This document shows positions 31,881 through 43,268 of a DNA stretch of 64,000 nucleotides, piece after piece (positions within the stretch are counted from its first letter, which is position 1; each line of letters starts with the position of its first letter). The stretch is from Halichoerus grypus (lineage: Eukaryota; Chordata; Mammalia; Carnivora; Phocidae): the NCBI RefSeq assembly GCF_964656455.1, contig NC_135718.1, positions 54,775,008-54,839,007 on the forward strand. The letters are read 5' to 3'. The notes under the pieces were generated by a model. That model saw only the letters and a list, made by a program, of their open reading frames with translations, made no database searches and was not told where the DNA came from. The translations under genes and the position numbers were made by a program.

Positions 31881-32099
31881 GTATTTAATCAAGCAGTAAA
31901 ACTAATTTCACTGAAGCTCAGCCCTTGAGTACACGTCTGTTTACTATTCTGTGTGATGACAGTGTGTACCTGGGCTGGTTCAGGGTACGACAGGTGTCTG
32001 GGGGAAAGGCACCTGTGAGCCTGTCTGAGCTCTCAGCTGAACTAGCCTCTCTGTTCACAGAAAGGACGGCTGACAGCCAGCCAAACACCAGTTATTCAG

Positions 32100-32725
32100 A
32101 ATTGGGTATCTGGCAGAGATTATCTCAAAAATGAACAAGGTGAGCCTTTCCTTTCAAGGATCACTGTTGCCAATGATCAAGTTTGAGCTTTAAGGGAAAT
32201 AACTGAATTTTGGAAAACTTGCATCAGCCATTGTGAGTCTGACAGCTTCCGAAAACACAAAGACTTTGCAATGACACGGGTGATGATGCTAACATACGTA
32301 ATTTCTGGATGTTGCTGAAATGAAATGTGTCCACATTTAGAAGATCTGTATAACTCCGTGAACCAGTATTTTCCCAATGGCCAATACATGATGTTACAAA
32401 ACCACCCCTGTGTCAGAGATCCATTCAGGGTGCAAGAGAGTCTGATGGCTCTTAATGAAACGAATTATGAAAAATTCATTAATATGATTGCAGATTCTAC
32501 ATTTCAAATGACCTTTAAGAAACTATAACATGTTGAATTTTTATGTAGTCTCAAGAGAAAATATCCAGAGGCTAATAAAATATTCTTCCCTTTTCCAACC
32601 ACTTATCTGTTTGAAGCTGGATTTTGTTTCATATACTTCAATCAAAACAACATATCACAACAGTTGAATGGAGCAGATATGAGAATCCAAGGGTCTGTTA
32701 TGAAACCAGACACGAAAGTGATCTG
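32100..32725 (+). pseudogene. hAT transposase remnant (ZBED5/Charlie-like)
   Basis: Frames on the plus strand read MNKVSLSFQG, then 'KFWKTCIS' in another frame, 'HLEDLYNSVNQYFPNGQ', 'NHPCVRDPFRVQESLMALN', and after a stop at 'KKL*', 'VEFLCSLKRKYPE' with 'PFPTTYLFEAGF'. The last motif is the hATC dimerisation domain of Charlie-type transposases and of their domesticated ZBED relatives. Frameshifts and at least two stops break it, so it cannot make protein. The longest surviving open piece is 32325-32528. It lies antisense to PALD1 in intron 1. Confidence 0.8.
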
Positions 32726-32727
32726 CA

Positions 32728-32839
32728 GGGGCTCCTGGCTGGCTCAGTCCGTAGAGCATGTGACTCTTGATCTCGGGGTCATGAGTTTGAGCCCCACGTT
32801 GAGTGTAGAGATTACTTAAAAAATTTTTTTTCAATCTTT
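32728..32839 (+). mobile_element. SINEC, older short type, inside hAT relic
   Basis: 'ggggctcctggctggctcag' to 'gagattacttaaaaaatttt'. AAAGTGATYTGCA is duplicated at 32715-32727 and 32840-32852. It shows the hAT copy is older than this SINE. Confidence 0.9.
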
Positions 32840-33184
32840 AAAGTGATTTGCAAACACACTGTATTTGCAATACAATGCCACTCTTCCCACTGTATTTTGT
32901 TTTGGAAAACATAGTTCAGTTTTCAGGAAAAAAAAAATGTATCTATGTTAACATACAATGGGTTTGCTATTATTTTTAAATAAATTTACACATGTATGTT
33001 TTTAAATATATTCAGTTTTAATTTCTAATACGGTAAATATCAGTTTATGTATATAACCCACATAAACAGAAGTTCTTTGGAGTCTTTAATATTTAATAGT
33101 GTAAAGGAAGGAGGCCTGAAGCTAAAAAGTTTGCAAATAGCTATGATTTAACTCCCATAAACCCTTTGGTTAACATGTACTAGC

Positions 33185-33260
33185 ATCAGTCCCATCTTGC
33201 AGGTACAGACCCTGAGATTCAGAGAGTCTGGGTAACCTTCAAAGGTCACACTCTCACTCT
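33185..33260 (-). repeat. MIR fragment
   Basis: 'gaccctgagattcagagagt' and 'tgggtaaccttcaaaggtc' are an antisense MIR core. Confidence 0.55.
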
Positions 33261-33440
33261 CCAAACTATCCCTCCCCTAACATCATGCCCCTGAAGGAAG
33301 TGCAGAAGGATGACCAATGACATAGTAGAAAGGAAGTGAAGGAAGAGAATTTGGGGGCAGAAAAGAACTTTCTATACAATGCTAGGAAGACATATAGTTA
33401 AACATCAGTAGATCAAACTACATAAAAAATGGTCAGCTTT

Positions 33441-33538
33441 GGGCCGCCCGGCTGGCTAAGTAGGTGGAGCCTTGATCTCAGGGTTGTGAGTTCAAGCCCC
33501 ATTTGGGTTTACAGATTCCTTAAAAAGAAAAATCTTTT
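33441..33538 (+). mobile_element. SINEC, older short type
   Basis: 'gggccgcccggctggctaag' to 'agattccttaaaaagaaaaa'. The flanking word AAAAAATGGTCAGCTTT is at 33424-33440 and again at 33539. Confidence 0.88.
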
Positions 33539-33556
33539 AAAAAATGGTCAGCTTTT

Positions 33557-33749
33557 GGGCGCCTGGGTGGCTCAGTCGGTTGAGCGACTGCCTTCGGCTC
33601 AGGTCATGATCCTGGAGTCCCGGGATCGAGTCCCGCATCGGGCTCCCTGCTCAGCGGGGAGTCTGCTTCTCCCTCTGACCCTCCTCCCTCTCGTGCTCTC
33701 TGTCTCTCATTCTCTCTCTTGCAAATAAATAAATAAAATTTAAAAAAAA
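33557..33749 (+). mobile_element. SINEC, younger type
   Basis: 'gggcgcctgggtggctcagt' through 'gctcagcggggagtctgctt' to poly-A. It is flanked by the second and third copies of AAAAAATGGTCAGCTTTT (33539-33556 and 33750-33767). Confidence 0.93.
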
Positions 33750-33769
33750 AAAAAATGGTCAGCTTTTAA

Positions 33770-35095
33770 CCAACACAGAAAAACCACAAAGCTGAAAGGC
33801 AAATGATAAACTGGATAAAGATATTTTTGACATATTTTTTATCATTTATCATATTCGATACGGCTCTTTTCAAGCCAAAAAACAAGTATATCTTGAGAGT
33901 ATAACAGACCCAAAAAACCCCAAAAACCCAGCCAAGAAATACAAATGGACGATAAATATGAGAAAAAGACGTTCAACCTAACTTGTAATTTAAAAACTTG
34001 AAAGCATGAGGGGCGCCTGGGTGGTTCAGTCGGTGAAGCATCTGCCTTCAGCTCAGGTCATGATCCCGGGGTCCTGGGATTGAGCCCCGCATCGGGCTCC
34101 CTGCTCAGTGCGGAGTCTGCTTCTCCCTCTGCCTCTCCTTCTCTCTCTTGTGCTCTCTCTCTAATAAATAAATAAAATTAAAAAAAAAAAACAAACTTGA
34201 AAGCATGAAATGCCCCATCTTTCCTCTCATTGTATCAGATAAAACAGCATGAAAACACCCAGCGTCCAGGTGGGTGCCAGGGACGGGCTCCCTCCGAAAC
34301 ACCTGGCAGGATGCACCTTGCACTACTCCCTAGAGGCCAATCTGGCACTAATTCTAAAATACCTTAACAACACACAACCCTTTGATCTGGCAATTTTCCT
34401 ATCAGCTGATTCCAAGGAAATAATCAGAGACATGGCCACAAAAATGTTCATCCTAGCTTTGCTTAGTTTAGTCAAAGCCTGAAAACATCTTTCACATCAA
34501 CCGTGGTCAAAGTCTGCTGTGTCATGGATGTCATCGTGTAGTCATTAAAATGGACACGGTGTCAGATGACCATCACTTAACAGAATGTGGAGGGAAAGAA
34601 GCCAACACACTGTCTGATTCTGTTCGTCTAAAACTCAAACACAGGCCAAACTAATCTATGGTGTTGGAAGTCGGACAAGACGTCCCATTTGGAGCAGGAA
34701 GGAGGGGATGACGACGAGGTGTGGGGATCCGGGGTGCTGGGAGCCTTCTGTTCCTTGGCCTAGGGAGGCTGTGAAGGCTGTGCTCGTTTGGTATAATCAT
34801 CAGGGTGGATTCTTGTGATGTGCCTACTTTTCTGACCATGGGTTAAACTCTTAACTTAAAAGTTTCAAAAGCAAGGAGTAACAGTTTATTTACTCACATA
34901 GGAAAATCTCTATTGTGCGTTTAGTTACCAAAAAAAAGACACGGTATACACAGGTGTGCCCCCACATACATACACACAGGAGAAACTTCTGGAAGGCTAA
35001 ATCTCAGAACATGCATGGTGAACTATGGTTCTCACTGGAAAGTGGGGTCACAGATGGTTCTTCTAACCTTCCTACATATCTGTTTTCTCTGTTGT
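33770..35095 (+). mobile_element. Old L1 3' region, interrupted by SINEC
   Basis: Words such as 'aagaaatacaaatggacgat', 'ggccaatctggcactaattc', 'tgatctggcaattttcctat' and 'aactaatctatggtgttgga' belong to L1 ORF2 end and 3' UTR. It is broken at 34010-34192 by a SINEC. Confidence 0.65.
34010..34192 (+). mobile_element. SINEC inside L1
   Basis: 'ggggcgcctgggtggttcag' to poly-A. AACTTGAAAGCATGA is present before (33995-34009) and after (34194-34208). Confidence 0.93.
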
Positions 35096-35098
35096 TTT

Positions 35099-35302
35099 TA
35101 AGATTTATTTCTTAGAGAGAGAGTGGGGCGTGCCCTCGGGGGGGGGGGGTAGGGACAGAGAGAGAGAGAGAGCGTGTGTGTCAAGCACACTCTCCACTGG
35201 GCAGGGAATCTGCCACGGGGCTCAATCCCAGGACCCTGAGATCATGACCTGAGCTGAGACCGAGAGTCGGACACTTAACTGAAGGCGCCACCCAGGCACC
35301 CC
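35099..35302 (-). mobile_element. SINEC, reverse orientation
   Basis: The reversed body 'ggaccctgagatcatgacct' and head 'ggcgccacccaggcacccc' are present, with internal poly-G and GA tracts (35138-35172). Flanks TCTCTGTTGTTT and TCTCTGATGTTT resemble a mutated duplication. It is one of four copies in PALD1 sense orientation. Confidence 0.9.
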
Positions 35303-35519
35303 TCTCTGATGTTTCTATGATGAACATAAACGATTGATAGAAAAAAGAGGGAAAAACCACAGCACGACACAGCATGGCCACTGACAGCAACAACCCTGGT
35401 TCTGTATCAGCCTTACAGCCCGAAGAGCCCCTGACCCCGCCGGAAAAGCCCAGAGGACTAGGTGTTCCTGAGCTGCCCCTGACAGAAAGCTAAACACCTT
35501 CCCATAGAAATCGTTAGGA

Positions 35520-35670
35520 TCTCGGAATCAAAAAGACCTGCGTAGACCCCAGCCCTGCGGCCCCACCAGAGGCCTAGGCTACCTCCTGAGCCTCAGTCTC
35601 CCTGTGGTGGAGAAAGGCTTAAATGAGGTCGTGGATGTCCAGGCCTGACCCGGTCAGTGCCCAGAGTGTA
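35520..35670 (+). repeat. MIR
   Basis: 'ggaatcaaaaagacctgcg', 'cctgagcctcagtctccctg' and 'ccggtcagtgcccagagtg' follow MIR order. Confidence 0.6.
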
Positions 35671-36735
35671 TGTGATACACAGGCTCCCCCAGGTTCCACC
35701 AAAGAAGAAATGGGGGCCCAGGGGGCTGAGTGACAGCCCTGGGGGCACCTGTATGGCTCCCCTGGCCATCAGCTCCCCCAGAATACAGTGCTGCCTGGAC
35801 ACTGGACTTGACCTCAGGTAGCCTCCCCTGGAACTCATACCCACCATCCCCATGAAACCTCCACGTGGAAGACCAAGGCAGGAAAGGTGGGTGGCTGATC
35901 CAGACAGGAAGTGACCTCACCGGATGAATGACAGGCCAACATTCCACCGTGAGCCCCACCTGCTGGGGACCTTCGGGGTCATGGGAGCCAGGAGTGGGTG
36001 GGTACACGGAGGCCAAGGAGGAAACAGGATTTACTGCAGAAGGCCAGGCACATGGCAGACCCCCCGGCAGGGAAGTGACTTCATTTCACACTCTGTCGCC
36101 CTTGTTTCCGTCCCTGACATGGCAGGGAGTTAACCCTGCGAGGGCCATTCTCCCCTGGGCTCTAGCCAACTCCACACAAGCCGGGGGGAGAGAATCCAGG
36201 CTTTCTCCTCTCCCCCACTCCTGGGATCCCCAATCCACAGAGAAGGAAAATGAAGCTCAGAGAGGCTGACCACAAGACAGGAACTCCAGGACCTTTCTCC
36301 CTACACTGAGCTGCACAGAGGAGGGAGATGTTAATTCAGGCTCAGGAACTCAGGGAAGGCTTCCTGGAAGAGGAGACCACTGAGCTGGGCCTTAACAGAA
36401 GAGTAACATTTGACAGACAAGAAAGGCATCCCACATGGAGGAAACAGCACAGAGAAAGAAGTGCTTGGCAATGTACAGAGGTACTTGTGAGGCCAGAATA
36501 CAGGACAGGGTGGGGTTGGGCTGAAGCTCAGTTGCCTTGGGGACTGTGCCAGAGAGTCAGGATGTTGCTCTGTGGGGTGACCATTGCGCACACTGGGGCA
36601 ATAGTAGAGTTGCGTGATGATGCCCTGTGTCAACCTAAGAGGGCTGCATGGAAGACGCAACACATGGAGAAACCATCTCGGCAAGGGCCAGCTATTACTC
36701 TGGGACCACTGGGGCCCAAAGCTCAGCAGACCTCA

Positions 36736-36757
36736 CCACCACCACCACCACCACCCA
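36736..36757. repeat. (CCA)n microsatellite
   Basis: Seven consecutive CAC/CCA triplets. Confidence 0.9.
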
Positions 36758-36844
36758 GCATCCCCAACTACACTGGGTTTCTCTGCAAAGGAGAGGGAAA
36801 GAAATTCATAGTCCCAATAATAGTGTGTGCCAAGCTATGTATCA

Positions 36845-37010
36845 GACGCCAGACCATAGCGTAGCAGGGCGCCGAGGAACAGACTGTGTTCCAGACTTAG
36901 CCCCACGACCACCGGCTGTGTGATCTTGACAGAAACACTTCACCTCTCTCGGCTTCAACATCTGTCAGATGAAGACAAGGCCCATGCCGCTCTGAGGATT
37001 AACTGAGAGG
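36845..37010 (+). repeat. MIR
   Basis: 'ggctgtgtgatcttgacaga', 'cacctctctcggcttcaac' and 'ctgtcagatgaagacaagg' are MIR core words. An older unclassified repeat phrase ('ggaaggcttcctggaagagg') precedes at 36350-36500. Confidence 0.75.
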
Positions 37011-37109
37011 GTTCCTGGGCACGCCCACCTGAGCCTCCATAGCCAGGGTTCAGCCAGCATTCGCTGCCACATTACCCTTCCAAACTCCCCCGTGGGCTAC
37101 GTCTCGTGG

Positions 37110-37205
37110 CCATGCTGAGCCACGGACAGGCTGAGTGGACTGGCCTAGATCACATGGCAAAGAAACAGCAGAGCCAGGATTCAAACTCAGGCCCCCTAAC
37201 ACCCA
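37110..37205 (-). repeat. MIR fragment
   Basis: 'tagatcacatggcaaagaaa' and 'agagccaggattcaaactca' are the antisense MIR box-B region. Confidence 0.75.
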
Positions 37206-37232
37206 GGCTGATCCCGGCCCATCAGGCAAAAC

Positions 37233-37262
37233 AAACCCTGAAACCCTAAAACCTAAAACCCT
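37233..37262 (+). repeat. Short AAACCCT-type repeat
   Basis: Four consecutive units of AAACCCT/AAAACCT. It resembles an interstitial telomere-like word but is too short and degenerate to be called one. Confidence 0.6.
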
Positions 37263-37764
37263 CTGCGCTGGCTCTCCAGGCCTCTGGGTAGCTTCCGGCC
37301 GGGGAAGAGATCCACCACCTCAAACCTCCAGTGACCATGGGAAGGGCAGGGAGAAAACACCAGGGCACAGCAGGGGAAGAAAAATATTTTGAAGTTTCTC
37401 CCTCTTCCTGTTTATCTATCCTCTTGATCCAGAAGCTCCTGGTAGCTGTTTGTTCAGGGAAAGTTCTGCCAAGAGCGACATCCTGCCGTCAGCCGCCCTG
37501 GACCCAGCGGCCCCTGCCAGCCTTGGGCTGGGGACACTGAGGACCACATCCCTGCAGCCCGCGCCGAGGCCAGGGAGGCTGCTTCATAAAGGGGCTTTCG
37601 ACAGAAGCTGGGGCCCGGGAACGGGGACCCGGCCAGGGAGGAGGGGCCGCTGCTGCTGTCTCCTCGGCACCTGCCGGCACCGATCAGCTCCATGCTCAGC
37701 TGCGGAGAGATGACAGACAAGGATTCAAGGAAAAGATTCTGAGCCTGGCCTAGGCACTGCAATG

Positions 37765-38005
37765 GGCGTGGGACCACGGAGCATGGACTGTGCGGTCAGG
37801 CCGACCTGGCAGCCAATCCTGGCTGACCGATGACTTGCTATGTGACCTTCGCCAAGTCACCAGGCTTCTCTGAGCCGAATCCCCTTATCAGTAAAATGAG
37901 GATAATATTGGAACCTACTTCATAAGGATGTGGTGAGGATTACATGAGACAACACAGGGAAAGGGCTGGCCCCTAGTAAATGTGAATAAATGTTATTTAT
38001 TCCCA
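37765..38005 (+). repeat. MIR, nearly complete
   Basis: 'ggactgtgcggtcaggccga', 'gctatgtgaccttcgccaag', 'atcagtaaaatgaggataat' and 'agtaaatgtgaataaatgtt' run in MIR order from head to 3' end. Confidence 0.88.
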
Positions 38006-38071
38006 CACCCACCATCAAGCTAACACTCTCACTCAATCCTGAAGATCTGAGATACCTTTAAAATAAGCTCA

Positions 38072-38239
38072 GGGGCACCTAGGTGGCTCAGTCGGGTCAC
38101 TGTCTGCCTTCAGCTCAGGTCATGATCCCAGGGTCCTGGGATCGAGCCCTACATCGGGCTCCCTGCTCAGCGGGGAGTCTCCTTCTCCCTCTCCCTCTGC
38201 CCCTCCCCACGGCTCCTGCTTTCTCTCGCTCAAATAAAT
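38072..38239 (+). mobile_element. SINEC
   Basis: 'ggggcacctaggtggctcag' to 'tctcgctcaaataaat'. A perfect duplication AAAATAAGCTCA lies at 38060-38071 and 38240-38251. Confidence 0.93.
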
Positions 38240-38274
38240 AAAATAAGCTCAAAAGAACAATTATAGCTTCAAAA

Positions 38275-38665
38275 AAGGAATGAAATTCTGACACATGCTA
38301 CAACATAGATGAACCCTGAAGCTATTAGGCTAAATGTTTAAATAAGCCAGACACGAAAGGGCAAATACTGTATGAGTCCACTTACATGAGGGACCTAGAG
38401 CAGTCAAATTCACAGAGACGGGAAGTAGAAGGATGGCTGCCAGGGGTCGGGGGAGGGAGGGTGATGGGGAGTGAGTGTTTAATGGGCACAAAATTTCAGT
38501 TTCAGAAGAGGAAAAAGCTCTGGACATGGTGGTGACGGCTACACCACAGCATGAACGTACGTAATGCTACGGACCTGTACAATTAAAAGTGGTTAAATGG
38601 GTACATTTTATGGTATGTATATTTTATCTCAATTAAAAGGAAAGGCTCATTCAAAAAAAAAAAAG
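38275..38665 (+). mobile_element. L1 3' end
   Basis: 'tctgacacatgctacaacat', 'atactgtatgagtccactta', 'ggctgccaggggtcggggg' and 'ggtatgtatattttatctc' end in a poly-A at 38653-38664. Confidence 0.85.
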
Positions 38666-39424
38666 GCTTTTGGATGCCCACATTAATTTCTGTCCCTGCC
38701 TTTGGACAGTTGAGGGTCAAGAGGTGGGCACGCATGGAAATTGCTGAAGGCACCACCTCCCGGGAAGCCGGTGCCATCAGAGACCTGGGTGGGGGCTGCT
38801 GAGGAAAGAGGCACGCACATTACCTCCTGGGCCCAGCTGGGCTGGGAGGAGGCAGCCCTTGAGCCAGGGGGGCACCAACTCAGACCGAGCCACTCTGCCA
38901 GGCTCCTTCCAGTGCAAGATGGGGTCTGAGCCAGGCAGCCCCACGCTCCTGCACCCACCAGGAGCACAGTGAGTGTGAGAGATGCGGGGCCCCACTCACA
39001 TCTCACGCCTACACGTGCGCACGGGCACACACCCCCCCCCACACACACACACGCTACCAGGCCAAAGACACCAGATCAGCCCTCACACACCAATCCCAGC
39101 CTGTGCCTGGCCAGCCCAGGCACCAACATCCAATAAATAACAGCGGTTCCTCATCAATCCCAGCACCTACCACAAGGAAGGCAAACTGTGGCCCGCCAAC
39201 CATGTCCAGGGCCAGGGATGGGGAAGGAGGTGTGTAAGCAAGAACTGCTCAGTGGGCATGCCCAGTGTAAGGAGACCTGGAAATGCAGCCCTCTGGAGAC
39301 CCCCTGACCTCAGCCTGACAACCCTACCCACAGGGCTAAGCTGAGAAGCAGGCCGCATCTCAAAGGTGGGAGGTGGGTAGGAACAGGGGTGAGCGGGCCT
39401 GGGGGTGGTAGATTGGCTGAGCTC

Positions 39425-39530
39425 CACCATGAGTCACTGTGTGACCTTGGGCAGGTCACTTTCCCTTCTGGGTCTTTTGAAGACTCCTTAGCTTCCTTCT
39501 TGGTAAAATGAGCCTTCTATCTCACCACCC
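39425..39530 (+). repeat. MIR
   Basis: 'gtcactgtgtgaccttgggc' and 'aggtcactttcccttctggg' are the MIR core. Confidence 0.8.
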
Positions 39531-39539
39531 AATGGGCAT

Positions 39540-40070
39540 CCATCCTACAGAAGTAAGTGTGTGTGTCCACCACAAGACAAGCAGGAGTGTTCAGCAGCTT
39601 TTTTCACCATCACCAAAAGCTGGAAACAAGCCGAAAGTCCATCTATAGGGAAAAACGGACACATAGTGGTACACTTCTATAGTGGAATACTAGAGAGCAA
39701 TGAAAAGGGATAACCCGCTGAGGCCTGCGGCCTCACAGATGACTCTTACTATTGATGCTGAGAGAAAGAAGCCAGAAGAATCCAGATAAAAACAGCTCCT
39801 ATTCTATGCTTCCATTTACATAAAGTTCAAGAGCAAGCAAGACTAATCCCTTGGGAAGGCACTCCAAAGCATGGACACTTGAGAGTGGGGCTCAGGTAAC
39901 TGACCGGGAAGAGGCCCCGGGGAACCTTCCGGGGCACTGAAAACGTTCTCTATCTTGGTCTGGGTAGGGGTCATAAGGTGATACCTCTGCAACCATCCAT
40001 CAAACTGTGCCCTGCTTTACTGTCTGTAAATGAAACCTCGATTTACAGAATAAAATACAAACAGCTAAGA
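39540..40070 (+). mobile_element. Old L1 3' end
   Basis: 'agctggaaacaagccgaaag', 'tagtggaatactagagagca', 'agaaagaagccagaagaatc' and a terminal 'gatttacagaataaaatac'. Less certain LINE-like sequence continues at 40200-40330. Confidence 0.75.
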
Positions 40071-41139
40071 ACTCCTACTCTGTCTTCCTCTGAGGACTGC
40101 AGCGAGGGTCTGCTGGGAGTCTGCACGTGGAAAGGGTTGAGTGGTGGTAAGAACGTGGGCTGCGAGGCAGAAGGACCAGGGTTCAAATCCTGATGCTCCC
40201 TCTGACTGGGCCCATTTTTTTTCCCTTTTTTGATTTCTTGTTGCTGTCGTTCGCCAGATTTTTTATTACATAAGTATGTGTACCTACTGTCCAAATCAGA
40301 TGAAGGTGTATAAAGAAAAGGCTTATGCCCTTCCCATCCTCCTCTGAGCCCACGTCTTAAAAACTTCCCTCTCCAACAAGGCTTTTTCCCTTAACTAGAC
40401 AACACAAACACCCCTCCCATTTATACACAGACTCCCAACCCTGTCTGTTTACTGACAGCAAGCCATTTCATTGAGTTACTACTCATCCAACTAACAGCTA
40501 CTAAGTATCGACCACATCAACCAGAGGGGCGCAGTCCTGCCCCCTCATGGAACAGACATTCCAACAAGAGAAACAAAAGAGAGGGAGAGAGGGATGGAGT
40601 GACAAGGGAGTCAACAAAGAAATACAACAATGACACATTGTACACATTGGGATGTGGGCTCCAAGGGGCTGGGAAGCTCAGACAGAAAATGAGGGAGGTA
40701 GGGAAAAGACCACGGTCACAGAAGGTCTATGCTGATATCTGAAGACAAGGAAAGTTTCGGCCAGGTGAGAAAGCATGCCAGGCAGCGGGGACAGCACGGG
40801 CAAATGCCCTGGGGTGGGGAAGAACACAGAACTGAAAGGAGACAGTGCGGTCTCCAACACACTGCCGCAAAATCCCTGTGCACACAGCCTTCCATCCTGA
40901 TGGTTTACGTCTTTAGAGCAGGCTATGGAAATTCACACTGCTGAGATAAAAAGGCATGTGCATTTAAAACTATAGTAGGTTCTGCCATCTTACTTTTCCA
41001 AAAGGCAATAGCATTTTGCCCAGCAACTGGCATTGCTTAAGAGGGCCAGTTTCCTCACATCTTCACTGGTTCAAGAACTTATTGATCTTTGTCCTTTCTG
41101 CCCCATATGAAATCTGTCCACTTCCTGGTCTGTAAAGTG

Positions 41140-41260
41140 GGGTCAATGACAGTTCCTCCACCTCAGGATGCTGTGAGATTTAAGTGAGAAATAAATTCAT
41201 CTAATCTGCTAAGCTCAGGGCCTTGCACAGAGCACTGAACAAATGGGGATAGCCTGTGAC
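41140..41260 (+). repeat. MIR 3' half
   Basis: 'ggtctgtaaagtggggtcaa', 'aggatgctgtgagatttaag' and 'cagagcactgaacaaatgg' are in MIR order. A second MIR-like scrap lies at 41440-41515. Confidence 0.75.
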
Positions 41261-41519
41261 CATCATTTCTGCACAAATGCCAGGAGGTACACCTGTCCCT
41301 TCCACAATCACCGTACTGACCAGGCGAACTTCCTAAGGGGAGCTTTGAAGGCTCAAACCCACACGGTAGAGCATGGCGTTCCCTGGAAACAGGGACAGAG
41401 GGAGAAGGAGGTAGAAATCACAGCTCAGAAGAGCAGTGAACTGGGCGGGAGTCAAGAGACTAGGTTCAGGTCAACCTGAGACTCAGCTTCCTCGTCTATT
41501 AAATGGGCCAATTCATTCC

Positions 41520-42310
41520 CTCTTCATTCTGCGAATGTTCCTGGGGCACCTACTATGTGGGAGGAATTGTTCTAGGAGCTGACAACACAGGACAAAAATC
41601 CACCTTATACATGCTGGCTGGAGGCACAGAAATACACTCTATAAATTAGTAAAATATATAGGGTATGGGGAGGTGAGAGTGATATGGAGGTGAGGCATGA
41701 CATTTTAGACAGGGTACCTAAGGGAGGCGTTTGAGTAAAGATCTGAAGGAAGTAACACAGCAAGCTATGTGGCTCTCTGGAGAAAAGCATCCCAGATCAA
41801 GGTGACAGCCCATGCAAAGGCCCTGAGGTGAGGTGTTCCCAGTGTGCTGAAGGTGCCCTGAGGCGGTGTGGATGGCTCAGTGTGAGCAAGGGGGTGGGTA
41901 TTAGACGGGGTGTCCTGGAGGCTATGGTAAGGACACTGGCTCTCACTGTGAGTCAGTGGGGCGCCGCTGGGGCCCTGGGGCAGAGAATTGCCTTGATCTG
42001 ATGTTCACGTTCTAACCCGGTCACCCTGTGTTGGGTAACGGGGTGGGGAACGAAGGTGGAAGCCCACAGACCTGTGTGGGGTATCCCACGGGAGTACAAG
42101 TGGTGCTGGGGGCTGGGCCAGCAGTGTGGGGAAGGTGAGGGGAAAAGGCTTCACCCCAGATCTGCTGGGAGGGTGAGGCCCACGGGGCCTGCTCACACGT
42201 GGTTCCAGAAGCGTGAGAGAAAAAGAGGAACCGTGGATGACTCAGGTGTTTGGCCAAAACAACTGAGATGAGACAGACTGGGGAGGGACTTGGAGACCCA
42301 CGAAAAAGGA
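41520..42310 (+). repeat. Ancient interspersed repeat, family not named
   Basis: Contains 'catgcaaaggccctgaggtg', 'ctatggtaaggacactggct' and 'gaattgccttgatctgatg', a well-known ancient repeat wording whose family I cannot fix. Related phrases occur at 40660-40820. Confidence 0.45.
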
Positions 42311-42699
42311 CAAACGGGACAGAGGAGAGGTCAGCGTGGCGCATCTATAGGCTTCACTGCCCAGAGTCTGGGCCACAGCCAAGGCTGGCTGCTCACAGGT
42401 GCGGAAACTGAGGGAACTGCGTTCTACAGTGAACACCTGTCGTTTAGAAGCCAGAGAGACACAGAATGAGCTAAGGAGGTGGACAGGCAGGAAGCTGGCC
42501 CATTTGGTTCCTATGGCTCCCACCCACCACCCCAAACAAGGACCATGGGGTGGAGGCCCAGCGTCCCCACCACTCAGGAAGTCTGCAGGACGCCATGAGG
42601 CAATGCAGGATGGTGGCTTTTCCAGCGCTGGCAACATGGCTCAATCCAGTCTCCACGGATGGCTGCTCTGGGATCCATGAGCACTCTCTCTCTCTCTCT

Positions 42700-43268
42700 C
42701 TTTTTTATTGGGATTTAATTCACATACCATAAAATTCACCCTTTTAAAGTACAATTCGGCAGTATTTCGGACATTCCCAATGCTGTGCAACCATTACCAC
42801 TCTCTAACTGCAAAATTTCAAACCCAAAAAGTTAAATGCAAGGTTACCATATGACCCAGAAATGCCATTCCTAGGTAGATACCCAAGAGAACTAGGTATC
42901 CAAACAAATGCTTGTACACCCGTGTTCATAGCAGCATCATTCACAATAGCCAAAAGGTGGAAACACTCCAAATGTCCCTGGACTGATACATGGATAAACA
43001 CAATGTGGTCTCTCCATACAGTGGTCTTATTATTCAGCTATAAAAAAAAAATGAAGCAGGCTACATGCTACAACACAGTCGAACCTTGATAACAGGATTT
43101 CAAGCCAGACACAAAAAGGCACATATTATATAATCCAATAGGTCATAGAGACAGCACACAGCTTAGTGGTTACCAGGAGCTGGGAAGAGGGGCAGGGCTG
43201 GGGTGGATCCCAAGTGACTGCTTAAGAGATACGGGGTTTCCTTTCGGGGCGATGAAAATGTTTTGGAT
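42700..43268 (+). mobile_element. L1-related fragment 1
   Basis: 'attcacataccataaaattc' then 'aaggttaccatatgacccag', 'ttcatagcagcatcattcac', 'aaaatgaagcaggctacatg' and 'gaaaatgttttggatg' follow L1 3' order. Confidence 0.8.

Larger units (their letters stand above)
31890..33142 (+). mobile_element. hAT-Charlie autonomous element relic
   Basis: The central part encodes a decayed hAT transposase. The 3' part ends with the Charlie-type words 'tataacccacataaacagaa', 'ctttggagtctttaatattt' and 'gcctgaagctaaaaagtttg'. It is split by a SINEC at 32728-32839. The 5' boundary is uncertain. Confidence 0.75.

Noticed and set aside
32325..32528. Open frame with hAT-like protein as a domesticated gene
   Set aside because: Frames upstream and downstream are broken by shifts and stops, a SINE interrupts the element, and no promoter or splice sites were seen.
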